Under the pieces are notes generated by a model. That model searched no databases, was not told the origin of the DNA, and was given only the letters and a program-made list of their open reading frames with translations. Below, in pieces: positions 1 through 12,759 of a DNA stretch of 64,000 nt. Origin of the DNA: Erythrophleum ivorense. Its lineage: Eukaryota; Streptophyta; Magnoliopsida; Fabales; Fabaceae. The stretch is from assembly GCA_026724425.1 (NCBI GenBank), contig JAIUCV010000001.1:11204556-11268555 (forward strand), written 5' to 3'. A program made the position numbers and the translations under genes. Position 1 is the first letter of the stretch, and each line of letters opens with the position of its first letter.

Positions 1-3000
1 CCAATTTGATATATAAGGTTATACTTTTAGTTTGTGGAATTATTAGAAATTTCTTAGAAAATCAGTGAAATACAGTTGACTCAGTTTGACATGTCACCAT
101 TGTGCAACTTGATTTCGCTGTGAAATTGGAGTGAACCAATGTGATTTCATGTGATTGTATTAATTTTTGGAGTTACATTTGATTCTGGTATCGTTATAAT
201 CAATCTCCAATAAAAGTTTCACGATCCTCTTGCTAGGGTCTTTTGACCCCTATTCTCCTGAGTCTACTTTGTCAAAGAGGATGGATCTCCTTGGCTCTTT
301 ATTCTCTTGGTTTTCTGCCTTTGTGGATTTTTGCTGATTTGTTTATTTCTGCATTTGGGTTCTTTCGAATGAATGATCCAACATAATAAAATAAAGAAAT
401 AAAGAAAAGAACTAGTGCACAATCTATGATCCACCTTGGTTTGTTTTGTTTTTTTCCATCGCCGGTTAAGATTTTAAGGGTACTTCTGTCGTAAAGTCAC
501 TCTCAACAGATTCTTTGATAGATTTTATTTGGAAAGAATTGCATTTTAAGGATTCAAGTTTTATAAAATGTATAACAAAGAATTTTAAAAATTAAAATTA
601 TTTTAAAGATTTTTTATTGTAAATTTTATAAAATTTAAGTTTTTGGATGTAATTTTTTCAATGTTCTACAAATAGATACGTTAATTTAATTATAAATAAA
701 TATATAAATGATCACAGTCACTTAATAATTTGCAATAATAAATGTATAATATTTTTTAAATTTTTGCATTTAACTTTTGCATTATTATTAATCATTAATT
801 TGTTATTTAATAGTGATTATTTACTTTTTCTTTTTAGAATTGCACACAATGACATGATATGCATTAATCAACATGGCAATTTTTTGAAAAAATTATTTTT
901 AAATAATTATATTGAATATTATTTTTTATTTTAAAAATAATTAAAAAATTATTTAACTTCTCACTTTCTCATTTGTATCTTAGTTTTTTTTTTTATATTA
1001 TGATTTATATTTATATTCTATTTTATGTACGCATTAATAAACAAAGGCGTTAAAGCCATATATATTAATAGTGTATATTTATTGATGATTAATTTAATTT
1101 TTTTAAAACTAAATATGTCTTAAAAAATGCATCCTCTCGTGTATATTACAGTACACAAATTAAGTTCTTATTGAGAAGTGTGATAGGTATGAATGGAGCT
1201 TTTGGGGATGAGATATTGTGGAAGTCTTTATCCACACCTAAGAAAGCATGTTGTGGACCTTTATAGCTTCAGACAATAAAGCCATATTAGATACAGCTTG
1301 CAATCCCTTGTCTTCCATTGTCATGTTCACCCTCCTTTGTTTCACGTGCCAGTCAATTGCCACATCTCTATTTTCGACTTTATTCTGTCACTGACTTAGC
1401 GATCCACTGCACTAACTGTCCATATGCGCCATTTTTAAAATTTAACTTCATAATTAATTAATAAAAGGCAATGTCATTAGTGTTTATTATGAGTTCACAT
1501 GTAGGACACACATGAAACAGCTAAGATCAAAGCTTGTTTGTCAGAAAAGCACGATAAAACTTGGGATTTGATTACATCCTGGTTCGAATAATGAAGAGAT
1601 TTGTTATCTAAATATTGAATTTATACAGAAATTAGTGCAGCTCACAAACACATAAGTAATATAGGACTGTATCCTAAATTTTTGTCACAGTATTAAGTTA
1701 ATCATTTTTAGTACATCTAAAAGTATTATGTTTTTGTAATAAAAAACATTATATTTTGAAAGTGTCTTATAAAATTGATTTTCTTCTTTAATTGTTTCAA
1801 ATATTGCAAAACACTATTGTAAAATATAACTCGAAGATAATTGAATGGAATTAACTCTTTTTTTTTAAGTATATTGTAATATTTTGAATACTCAATCGTT
1901 TATTAGACTGAAATAAAAAATAATTTATGATTCAATGATTTGATCATAAGTGAATGAGAGTTGAATTGTTTGTTTTCATATATATATCTATATATATATA
2001 TAAAGTATAAATATATATAATATTTTATAATTAAATTAGCACATATATTATAAAATAATATTTAAAATAGATATAAATATTTAAAATCATAAAAATTAGT
2101 TAAAATATTTTGTATATGATAATAAATTTATGTGAAATAAAATCTATTAATCATTATAAATCTTTATTACAAAATATAAATTTTTGACTTAGATAAAAAA
2201 ATTAATTTTTGGTTAGTTTAGTCTTAAATTCAACTGATTTTACTTTTTTTTTAATTAATTTTGAAAATTGAATGAACCTTAGTCTTACTCAACTCACTGA
2301 TTTTTTTAGTTGAACTCCAATTCAATTTCTTAATCAATGGCACAACATAATACAGAAACGTTTTTAATTTACAACAAAATGCGCACCCATGATTTCCATA
2401 CAGAATTGATACTAGAAAATAAAAGTAAACAAACAAAACTACAAAGATATACCCAAAAAAGGATGATATAACGTGAAAGCAGCGGTTATGTGATGTTGCC
2501 TCGTTGGTTATATGCTGTCTCTATTCATTCATTCATCACTCGTCTGACCTTAAAAGCCGGTAAAGCTGACATGGTAGTGACTGATGAACAGTAGTTTGTC
2601 GACTCTTGCAACTAATTCCACTTTCCAATGATGACCTTTCCACATATTTTTAGTATTATTAAAAATTAATTAAAAAAATTATAGTTAAAGACCTATAATA
2701 AAAAAAAATTCTCAAAAATCTATTATTATTAAATTTAAAAAATTTTATTTAAAGTCAATAATAATTTATCTTAAAATAATAATAATAAGTTTTTTAGAGT
2801 AATTTTTTTAATTTTAAATTCTCAATTGTAATTCTTTTAATTAATTATATATATATATATATATACACAAATGAAAATTATTTAGATAAGGGCCATAAGG
2901 TAAAGTTAACTTGAGCTTTTTATTGCCTGAGTTTGTATAATTATTTTAAAATTTATAAAAGTAATATTTCATAATTATGCATAAATTTTGAGCACAAGCA

Positions 3001-3649
3001 AATTGTTAGAAGTTCAATTTCTCGAAAATTTGAGTTTTTCAAGCACCAATTTTTGGATAAATATGTTATGTTAAAATTTAATTAAATTCATAAACATATT
3101 ATAATATAAATTTATTAACTAAACAGTTATTTACCATGATAGTTAATAACAAAATAGATAAGCTATCCCCTATTCTCCAAGGAAGATGGTTAAAAATTAG
3201 CTATTTAGATTTCTTAATTCTTTTCCAAATTTTGGTCAATAACAAATGGGAGGTCAAAATTTTGTCATGATCTTGTTTATAATATTTTAGTTCTAATGTT
3301 TGTTCAAATAAAGAGTGACTTAGGCCAATTGAGATTAACCTCCAAAAGTGTTCCAATAAAACCTTACAAATAGTGATATCTATCTAAATCCTAAACCTGT
3401 CCTTGAAACTAAATAGAAAAGTTTAGACCAATTAAATATGTGAACTCTTGGTTTGAAATTTGAATAACCCCAAAAAAAATTAGCCACTTTCTTATCAATC
3501 ATATAATAATATTTTAGGAAGTTTAATGCATGAAAGAAGGTAAACCAAAATAGAGTTCAAACCAATTTAATCAGAGTCAACTTACCCATTATAATAATAA
3601 AGCCAATTTTCATACTTGTAATTTACTATCAATTTAGGTCATTACATCT
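1..3649. other. AT-rich intergenic DNA, no gene found
   Basis: No open frame here looks like a known protein, and no tRNA or rRNA is visible. The stretch holds poly-A/T runs and TA microsatellites near 1977-2002 and 2843-2866. Less AT-rich patches at about 1180-1420 and 2460-2640 are unexplained; they could be old exon, UTR or transposon sequence, but nothing supports a call. Confidence 0.6.
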
Positions 3650-4572
3650 TGATATACTTCGGTTTTATTTCTCCCCTCATCTATCTAAGATCCTAAATAT
3701 TTCCCAAGGATATTTAAATTTAACCCCTAACATTGTAGACAACTTTCTCTTCTCCCTATGTTGTACATTTGGTAAACTCAACCTCCCACTTCAATGTATT
3801 AGTATATTGCCTTCATAATTGACTAACTCTATAACACTTGGTTAACTCTATCACACATAGCTTTCATAGCCTTAAAAAATAATAAAGTATCATCATCATC
3901 ATATATTAAGTGGGACATTGTAGGAGACCTTTGAGCTACCTTAATCCCTACCCACTTCTTACATTACTCTTCTTTATGTATTATGTAAGAAAAAATATTG
4001 GCACACAAAATAAACAAGTATAGGGAAAGAGGATTACCTTGCCTAAAACCTTGTTGGGGAATAAATTTTTCTGTTGGGTGATCATTTACAATAACTTGAT
4101 ACAAAATAGTGGAAATACTTGCATGATGATTTATACCTAATTCATAGGAAAGTTCATATAACATAACAATGCTTTTAAAAAATTTTCAGGAAACTGTCAT
4201 ATGTCTTAGCAATGTCCAACTTATATGCACACTATCCCATTAGACTCGATTTTGTGTGTTGTAATTTCTACATCAATTCTGCTATCAATATTATATTGTC
4301 TAAGATCAATTTGCCTAGAAAAAAGGCAATTTGATTTGAAGTAATAATGCTAGTCAACACTTCCTTCAATTTATTACAAAATAACCTTGGAGATTAACTT
4401 ATAGATTACATTACAGAGACTAATAGACATGTAATCTTTCAATGTTTTTGGAGAATTATATTTGGGAAGCAAAATAATGTATGTTGTATTCAATTCATTT
4501 AATAAAAAATCATGTTGATAAAAATAGTAAAACCATGCAGATTAAATCTTGCCTTAACACATCCCAATAAGT

Positions 4573-6184
4573 TGTTGGGAATTCTGGGAGGCACACAGCA
4601 GCAACGTTTAAAATTTTATTTCAATTCCTACAAAGGATCCGTCAAAATCGCTTAAACCGAATAGGTTTAGAGAATTACCTTTTCTGTCGATTGAGTTTGT
4701 TGTTTACTTTTGTTTGGATCACAGGAACTGACCGCAGATCAGCTCTCTCTACTGGTATTCACACAAACGGAGTTCAGCAACTCAAACGGTGTGCTAGCAG
4801 CATGTCTGTACAATTCTGTACAGTTTGTACGACGTTCGTACCTCTCTAAGGATTTTGGAGGCAGCTCTAGTTATTCTTTTCTAATATGGAAATCCCTATT
4901 TATAAACTATAGTTTTAGATATATTTAATTAATCAAAATTAATTAAATATATCTATTAGTTTAAATTCAAATCTATCTTATAGTTTAAATTTAAACTAAC
5001 AATATTTAGAGCTTAATTTAAATTATCTAATTAGTTTAAATTTAAATCTATCAGATAGAATCAAATTTAAATTATCTGATTAGTTTAAATTTAAATCTAT
5101 ATGATAGAATCAAATTTAAATTATCTGATTAGTTTAAATTTAAATCTATATAATAAAATCAAATTTAAATTAATTCATATATATATAATATCAAATATAA
5201 TATACATATATATATATAATATTTCACATTTAATTATTTATATATATATAAATAATTCTTCCATCCTAGATATTCATTGAATCTAGACACATTTCTGATT
5301 CAATGAATGTGGACATTTTAGCCCGAGTTAGTCCGTTCTTGTGTGTGACCCTACAGGCCCATATGATGTTGACAGTGGGCCAACTGCATTGTTTGACCCA
5401 TAAATCACAAGCGGCCTCTAATAAGACATTGTGACTACCAAAATCATATGGAATCGGTGATCCGATGCAACCTATCTTATAACCCTATCATATCTTTTTT
5501 GTCACACGATATCTAGATCGAGTATGAGACATGTAAATGTCATCCTCAACTTGCTCGATCATAATTTTCTCGATCTTCGAGCAGACTGATATAAGATGGA
5601 ACCCTTTTCATCTGAGCATGGCCATGCATTTCTCAGTCACACTTATCGAGGGGCCCAGAGATATCTCTCTATTAATTAGAGGGACAAATTCCATCTTGAC
5701 CACTCATCTTCCTCTGCATGGATTCCATTATACATGATTATAGTCTTTATAATCACCCGGTCAAAGGTGACATTAGACTATGCCAAAGTATAGTGTCCTT
5801 CATATAAGAATTTATGGTGATCTCAGGTCCAAGGAATCAATGACATGGTTATATATGAGATAAACTTATGACCTAATCCATGTAGCTTATTTCATGATGG
5901 GTCTATCCAGCGTCTTGTTCTCTAACACACGCCTATGATTTTGATTCATATCATTATACATGATTAACACTTAATCAAAATCATACTAATCTTAATTCAT
6001 CGTTGTTCCCACAAGGATGATTGATTATGGATATTTTGGATAATTCAAAAAAATGATTTATCCATGGATATTATTATATATAAACATGCAAATAATATAA
6101 TAATGTAATAAAAAGAAAACTCTTATTTCGTAATAAAAACAATGTTCGCAATACAATGATTGGCCTATGGCACAATCTCTAACA
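4573..6184. mobile_element. Solo LTR (1612 bp) with 5-bp target-site duplication TAAGT
   Basis: The segment begins TGTTGGGAAT and ends TCTCTAACA, the TG...CA ends of an LTR. It is bracketed by the direct repeat TAAGT (4568-4572 and 6185-6189). Removing the insert and one TAAGT copy joins the two halves of the LINE coding sequence in frame (FFHTY, then WDVLRQD), which confirms both ends. A TATA-like TATTTATAA near 4893 fits an LTR promoter in the plus orientation. No internal retrotransposon domain is present, so recombination between two LTRs is the likely origin. The end sequences look like a Copia-type LTR family, from memory only. Confidence 0.78.
4935..5171. repeat. 49-bp tandem repeat inside the solo LTR
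   Basis: Three near-identical 49-bp units start at 5025, 5074 and 5123. Each carries ATCTGATTAG or ATCTAATTAG followed by TTTAAATTTAAAT and a GATAGAATCAAATTTAAATT-like half. Degenerate units extend upstream to about 4935. Each unit is rich in TTTAAA palindromes. Confidence 0.8.
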
Positions 6185-7470
6185 TAAGTATGGAAGAATT
6201 TTGCATGAAAACCATATAATCTTGGAGCATTATCTGCCTTCAACTAAAATACAACACTTTCAATCTCATCATTGGTCACCTCTGTTGTAAAACTTGGACA
6301 TGATTTTCATAAATATAAGGAATTAACTAATGGCTTAAGTCTTGAATATATAATTTGCTTAAGTAATAGGCTAGATTATTAAGTGAAAACTTGTCAAAAA
6401 TAACCACTTGATATAGACTCAATTTGTGTTAAATCTTAAACCCAAGTACTATTTTCATCCTTAAGCCAAGTTACAAAATTATTAATTCTCCGCTTCCTAA
6501 CTAAGCTATAAAAACATTTAGTTCTTCTATCCCCATGGACTAGCCATTCTTACCTTGCTTTCTGAGTGCATAACATCTTCTCACAACGATACTAGAATTC
6601 CAACTTTTGTCTACATTCTTTTCCTAAAACCTCCGCATTCTATGAGATGATTTTCTATTGTATGTTCACTAACTTTTCTTCAAGATCTCTAAAGATGTTT
6701 TTGAATAAGACTAGCTTGTTTACATTGTTACTTTAAAAATGAACTTATAAAGAAGTGTGAGTTAATAATAAAGCGTCATTTTTGTATACTAGATTTTTTA
6801 AATTATATATAATAAAGGCGAATTGATAAATTTATGTAATATGAAGATATACAAAAAATTTTAAGTTGTGTAATTCTGTGTTTGTTAGATAAATTATTCC
6901 ACCTCAATATGTATAACCCCAAGTAAGTATTTCCTTGTAATTATTTGTTTCTTTTAATTTAAAAAAAATTAAAACCTTAATATGAAACATCAAGTTTTCA
7001 TCTAGTGCGCTCATTGGCATTTACAACCATATCTTGTATTTCTCTATTGAACATACGTATTTAGGAGTTATCATACCTATTGTAGCTAGTCTAATATTCT
7101 CATGTTCAATTTTCATGTGGGAAATAGAGTGATAGTTACACTAAATCTTGCCAATAGTTTAAGTTGACTGGCAAACCAAAAAATGTCATCTTACCCTTAA
7201 ATTTCATGTAATTGCAAATCCAATATTTACAACAGGAGCCCTTGTTAGACTTGATTCTAGAATTTTCTCCCAAGTGTTTACATTTCTTTACCTAAATGCA
7301 TCCCTTCTGACAAAAAATCAACTTTGTTATCCTTCCATTTAAAGCTAGAGATTGGTTTCCTCAAGCACCTAAAGCAAGGTGCCATTCCATTTTTATAATA
7401 TATTTCTTTAGGCACAAATCTCTCTATATCATGTTTGTTTCTTTTGTGAAAAAACATGCATATTATACAA

Positions 7471-7650
7471 TCAACAACAATAAACTAATATTTCATTAAT
7501 AGTTTATTGTTGTTAGAAAATTCAAAATTTTCATATACGTTCAAAAATAATCAATTGATATTTCATTAACAATTGATTGTTGCTAGAAAAAAAATTAAAT
7601 TCTTTATACACATTCAACAAATATTGCATTACCAGTTTATCAGGTTTTTG
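7471..7650. repeat. Tandem units of about 71 bp, each with a short hairpin
   Basis: Unit 1 has the stem CAATAAACT (7478-7486) pairing with AGTTTATTG (7501-7509). Unit 2 has AATCAATTG (7549-7557) pairing with CAATTGATT (7570-7578). Both loops contain ATATTTCATTAA, and both stems are followed by TTG(T/C)TAGAAAA. A third, decayed unit lies near 7610-7645. The stems differ between units but each still pairs with itself. Confidence 0.6.
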
Positions 7651-8334
7651 TGTTTTTTTAGCACAAAAAATAATAATTGAATGTTGTTTTAAAATAGTTA
7701 ATTGTTAGTGCCCAAAATGAATGTAAATAAATAATTAACTACAAATAATGTGATTGTTAACATAAAAGGTATATTCTTTCAATAATTTACTGTTGACAAC
7801 ACAAATTTTTCAAATGTTACACTTACTGAACTAGACTTTGTGCAAAACTAACTTATTAGATGAATGTAATGCAAGAAATAAAATAGTTTGGCAAGCCCCT
7901 AAAGATGAAGTTTGAGGCAAAGAACAGTGACTTAAATGAATACGATGAATAAATTACTGAAGATGAAGGTGGTTCCAATAGTAATGGGGACTGCAATGCC
8001 GAGAAGGGATTTTGAAGGATAAATGGATTTAGAGTATGGTTGCACGATATAGGAAGAAACAAAGATAAAAATGTTATTTGGCGCGATTTTGCCTGTTTAT
8101 CTTAAGAGTTGAGGGAGAAAAAGTACCAAAAAACCCTAATCGAAATAGGAAACAATGAAACGCAACATGTAGTGAGGGCAAGATTGCGATGAAAGTTCAT
8201 TTGCACTTGGAAACAAAACAATGATATGTAGCTCTGTTTGTTGATAATCATAATTACCCGTTGATTGGTTTCAAGTAGACTTGTTTTATGCGATCACACT
8301 GTTCACTAACCAATGCTAATGTTGCTCATAGTCA

Positions 8335-8580
8335 ATTGTTTACTGATGGTTTGACCTTAGTTAACTGTTGCTGCAAATTAGTTATGTAACAAGTCTTGAC
8401 ATTTGACTAATGCATAAGAAATGTATGTCATTCCTCTTATGAAAAAATATGAGTGTACTTTTCATGCATGTAAAAATATTTTATCCAACACTTCCAACAA
8501 CGGTTAACTAATGGTATGACATCAGTTGACTATTGCTGGATGAGTCACATAAAATATTTTGACGACATTTGACTTACGCA
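8335..8580. repeat. Degenerate direct duplication (about 75 bp, two copies)
   Basis: The segments at about 8337-8408 and 8503-8575 share an ordered set of blocks: a GTT(A/T)ACT start, ATGGT.TGAC, (T/C)AGTT(A/G)ACT(G/A)TTGCTG, and a TTGACATTTGACT-like end. They are separated by about 95 bp. Confidence 0.5.
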
Positions 8581-9211
8581 TATATATATATATATATATA
8601 TTGAAGAAAATCAAATTTTCCTAATTTGATTTGTTGTTCGGCTCAACTAGTTATTCTTCCATTATTTATAACCATTGGATTGACTTACTCTTCTTGAGAG
8701 TCTTAGGATTGTGCCATTAGGGAGTTGCATGTTGCATTGGAAACTCATCCTTTTCCAGTATGTAAAAAAGCCAGATTTTTAAGTATGATTACATAAATTC
8801 CTTTAAATTAAATTAGGTTATGCGAAGACTATCCCAAAAAGGAACAGCATCATCATATCTAAAAACACTTCAAAAAATCAAAACCCTTTTGGTCCATGAT
8901 CTAGAAAACTGGAAACTATGAAAGTCAGATAATTAACCTATTCCAAGTTGAATCATAATGCAGATAATATGTACCTTTGTGTCTATTAGCAATTCAGATA
9001 GCTTATGAATGGAAATCGTCCAATTTGCACGTTGAAACCTCAAGAGGTTATTACTACCACATAACGTAAAATTATCCCTGGTTGGCAAGTTTAGTTGGCT
9101 TTTTCACCTCAATATTATATAAAAAAAAAATTATTGTGTCACTTTATACTTGTTATTATTGCTACTGTTATTTTTTCAAATTTAGGATATCTGGCTTATT
9201 CAAGTTGAGAC

Positions 9212-9214
<3 letters not shown>

Positions 9215-9252
<38 letters not shown>
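9215..9252. repeat. (CT)19 microsatellite
   Basis: An uninterrupted CT run is followed by a poly-T tract. The short frame running through it is low complexity and not a gene. Confidence 0.95.
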
Positions 9253-9259
<7 letters not shown>

Positions 9260-12100
9260 CTTTTTTGAAGAAGGAAAGATCAATATTGGTTTCGTTCAAT
9301 CCAAGAGCGGCCTTAAATGCCGACATGTTAGCCTAAACTAGCCTATCACAGAGAGAGAGGGAGAATTAATGCATTTAATGTTTTTGGAAGTAAAAAAGCA
9401 TAGAATAATTAATGTTTTCTAGAACTACGCAGAGATGAAAATTTTTTTCCTGAGAAGTTAAAAATGACCGTACATATGCCAATATCGATATTATTAAATT
9501 TTCCTGATCTTTTGCTACATCAATGTGAATTAGCTACAGAATCTTTAGATTTCATTTTAGTATATGACGAACCTCCGTATAATAATGTAAATTGTTTTAC
9601 CTTGTAAGCAAGGAACTTCCATACTATTGGCTAATAACTTATGAACATTTATTGGCCCAAGAAAAATTTATAAGCATTTAAATTATTATGCAATAAGTAA
9701 TTTATTAATAAAAAATTAACTTTTAATAAATTTGTTATTTTTAAAAATTAAAAAATTAATTTAATAGATTAATTAAAATTGTTTAATGAATTGAACATGG
9801 GAAGATGCATTGAATGCCCTCTCAAATTAATTATAAAACCTGAAGTGCAATTTATTGTATTTGAAATTACGACTTAATTATTTCCTTTACATGTTAATTT
9901 TTTTAATGATTTTGATTATAAAAGAAATGAGATATAAAAATTAAATATAAAGATGTAAATTTTTTTGTCTTAAAAATTAAGACTAATATTAAATTACTTT
10001 TTCAATCTCAGTCTCAATAGACATGATAAGCTGTGCACGTGAGTTTCAACAAATTAATTCTTTAAAATATACATTAATCATCACTAATATATATATATAT
10101 ATATATATATTACTATTATTAATTAAGTAGTCTCCTTTATAAAGTAAAAATTCTGGGAAGTAATCTCTGGGTTGGCCTTTGCCTATCCACTAAATTTAGT
10201 TAATTTTTGAAAATAATATAATGTTATTATTATTGAGTTTGCATATATACTAAAATGAATTCTAAGACTATGTAGTTAATTAACATTGATGTGAGAAGCT
10301 AAGAAAAGAAAAAATTAATAATTATTATAATGATATATATATATATATGTGTGTGTGTGTATGCATAGGCATGTACATAAGGCACACAAAAAATATATAT
10401 TTTAAAATTAGATGGTCTAAAATTTACCACTTTTAAGATCATATACTTCTTATTTTTTAAAAAAATTATTACTTGCACATAGGTTTACAAGAACATTAAT
10501 TATTTTATGCTTTTTAACTTTTCAAAAACGTGCTGTGACAATTACTTTGTTTGTTTCAATAAATTTTCTCTCTCTCACACATGCACGCACGCAAATTTGT
10601 TTCTAATAATTCATTGGAGAGATTATATTTCTACGATTCAATTAAATCTAGAATTGGTTAGTTGCCTAGTAACAAGTACCAATAACAGCAATAATAGATA
10701 GTATTTAATGACAAACAAATAACAACTAATTCCATTTTTAATAAAATCTTTACCAACATTTGCGTGCGCGTGCACGTTGTTTTTCTTGTAATAGACCCAA
10801 GGCTCCCATGAGATTGTATCAAGAATTATGTACAAGAAAATTATACCTCCGAAAACAAATAATTAATTCACACAAATTAAAAGAGTTAGTTAAAAGTAAT
10901 TAATTTTTTTTAATTTTATCTCAAATAAAAATTATTTTTTATAAATACCCTTATTTAATGTATATATATTTTAAATTAATGTCAATTACTACTTATAATT
11001 GAAAAGATTCATTTAATAAAAGATATAATTGAAATACTATAATTAATATATCATATATTAGTAGTTTATTTTTTATATTTTAGATCAAATTAAATCTAAA
11101 AAAAATTATGAATAAGATCAGAGGTAATATGAGAATATCTTCTTGTATCAAGAACATTGCACGGATAGAAATTCAAAATAAATTCGATCTAATTAAAGTC
11201 ATAAGCTATATGGGATTTTCAAGAAAATTAACACAAGGTATACTTTGAAGAATAGAAGAATTACATGTGAAGGTGCCCTTCTCTCTCTCTCACACGCTGT
11301 CAGTATTTAAGACCAGTATTGGTCTGAATGAAATCAATACTCGTGTTTTCTTTGAAAAATAAAAAGGAATAAAGTGGAGACATGTTAAAAAACTATTTGG
11401 TATATGAAATATTAGAAATAAAAATAAATTTTATAGATAAAAAATAGTTTTTGTATTTTTACTTTAAAAATAATAAAAAATAATTATTATTAAATAATAA
11501 TTATAAAAACATAATAAATATTATATACAATTATAAAAAAGGAATCATTTTCTTCAATTACACCAAACGGCAGTAAAGCATCTGAATGTAATAATTTCGG
11601 CAGCGTAGGATATGACATAATTATTTGTGTATATAATATTAAAGCAAAAAGGCCAAGTTGAGTTTCTATTTTCTAAATGAAATATATCTTATTTAATAAA
11701 AGCTGATCACGAATTGAACTGCAATTATGATTTTTGTAATTTTTTTTAAGTGACTCGAGTTTAAAATTTGGCAAATATTTATATAAAATGAGTCCAAATT
11801 TAACTTTGCGCTGAAATCTAATTTATACACAACAAAAATTAAAGATAGAAGAGCAGAGTGAAAAGAATGGTTTTTCTCGCGAAAAAAAACATTATCCTTT
11901 TTCTAGTTACACTCCACCTATTATTCTGATTTTTATCTAAAGATAGCTGATACCAAATCACACTTGTTCTGGAAAGGCTTGTTTGGTTTAATTCTCTATA
12001 TCTATGTCTACCTTTCAATTTAGGAACTAAATTCTAGAGTTATACAAATATATATATATATATATATAGATAAAATATTATAAAATTAAATTAACATGCT
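9260..12100. other. AT-rich intergenic DNA
   Basis: No gene was found. TA repeats lie at about 10087-10110, 10332-10350 and 12048-12068, the second followed by a TG run. A GTGCGTG-type alternating purine/pyrimidine patch is at about 10758-10777. The last few hundred bases probably include the 3' untranslated region of the small minus-strand gene that ends at 12249. Confidence 0.55.
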
Positions 12101-12248
12101 ATATTGCTTCTTGGTGGAAGATTGGAGGAAAGAAGAGAGAGAAAACAGCAATTAAAAGAGAGAAATAACAATCTGATAAAGCTACATATGAAGAGTACAG
12201 AACCTTAATTATTGAAGAGAAAGACTGTAAATGATGAGAACGAAAGGG

Positions 12249-12452
12249 TCAGAAGGCGAAGGATTTGGTGTTTGGGGAATCAGCAATTTTGAGAGTCTGT
12301 TCGATGAGCTTTCTGGCCTTTCTGCTTCTAATCTCCACTCTCATACTCTCGCTCTTCTCCATCTTATCATAATTAGGCTTCTTCATCTTCAGAGACCTTG
12401 TAATCTTAGACTTCAGACTCACCACCAGCCTCCCCAAATCCATCATCACCAT
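12249..12452 (-). CDS. Small basic plant protein of unknown function (67 residues)
   Basis: The single coding exon runs from ATG at 12452 to TGA at 12249. The product is 67 residues and rich in Lys and Arg. A Lys-rich N-terminal half contains KSKITRSLKMKK. An EKSESMRVEIRSRKARKLI block follows, then a TLKIADSP end. There is no signal peptide or membrane segment. From memory, this middle block resembles a family of short uncharacterised plant proteins, but I cannot name one. The frame stays open slightly upstream but offers no earlier ATG. Upstream sequence fits a spliced 5' leader: donor AAAAAG|GTCTCT and acceptor TTTCAG|TG give an 84-bp intron (12560-12477), and another TTTGCAG acceptor lies near 12633. 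A long plus-strand frame over the same bases is the antisense shadow. Expression is not shown. Confidence 0.58.
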   Translation of the reverse strand: MVMMDLGRLVVSLKSKITRSLKMKKPNYDKMEKSESMRVEIRSRKARKLIEQTLKIADSPNTKSFAF

Positions 12453-12476
12453 TTTTGCCGATTCTGCTGTCAAACA

Positions 12477-12750
12477 CTGAAACTCAGAGTCAGAACACCC
12501 AACTCATGAGACAAACAAATACAAAAAAGAAAGATTGAGGAAAGGCAAAGGAAGAGAGACCTTTTTAAGGTTTCTGTGGGCTCAACTGAACTTTGCTCTC
12601 TTGGGAAACACAGCACACTTCAATTGAGCAAAACCTGCAAATGGACGAAGAAGTGGCTGGGTCTATTTCTACGTGGTAAGTAGGAGGAGTGGAGAGGAGA
12701 GAGAGAGAGAGAGAGAGGCAGGAATGGGTGAATGAGGTGAGCATTTAGAG
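12477..12750 (-). promoter_or_regulatory. Probable spliced 5' leader of the small basic protein gene
   Basis: On the minus strand this holds a GT-AG intron at 12560-12477, an upstream exon of about 70 bases beginning after TTTGCAG near 12633, and an (AG)n tract at about 12692-12718, as is common near plant transcription starts. The exon limits are inferred from splice consensus only. Confidence 0.4.
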
Positions 12751-12759
12751 GAGACAAGG

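Larger units (their letters stand above)
3650..6760 (-). mobile_element. Decayed L1-type LINE retrotransposon (reverse transcriptase part), interrupted
   Basis: Read on the minus strand, broken frames give successive pieces of a plant L1-type LINE polyprotein. Near 6490-6600 is the region between endonuclease and reverse transcriptase (a WLKDEN-like string). At 6186-6270 is the KADNAP...GFHAKFF segment. Around 4330-4500 is the PK...PKTLKDY..ISLCNVIYK block typical of the RT fingers. At 3980-4120 is the GFRQGNPLS.YLFILCAN block. A mutated F/YADD catalytic box (YDDDDTLLFFKA) lies at about 3868-3908. Stops and frameshifts throughout make it non-functional. The coding order runs from high to low coordinates and is split by the solo LTR at 4573-6184. 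The ends are uncertain; the family call rests on RT motifs recognised by eye. Confidence 0.72.
6761..9210. other. Intergenic DNA with short duplicated, hairpin-forming repeats
   Basis: No coding gene was recognised. The stretch holds an inverted-repeat tandem at 7471-7650, a degenerate direct duplication at 8335-8580 and a TA microsatellite at 8580-8602. The sequence at 7850-8250 is less AT-rich and could be the remains of a retroelement, but no protein motif is visible. Confidence 0.5.

Noticed and set aside
3650..6760. Integrated virus (pararetrovirus) as source of the reverse transcriptase motifs
   Set aside because: The motif order and spacer sequence match a plant L1-type LINE; no movement protein, coat or RNase H arrangement of a pararetrovirus is visible.
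9082..9336. Frame through the CT microsatellite
   Set aside because: Simple-sequence translation (LSLSLS) with no domain.
12231..12509. His-rich plus-strand frame over the small basic protein
   Set aside because: Low-complexity antisense of the minus-strand frame; no domain and no conserved-looking block.
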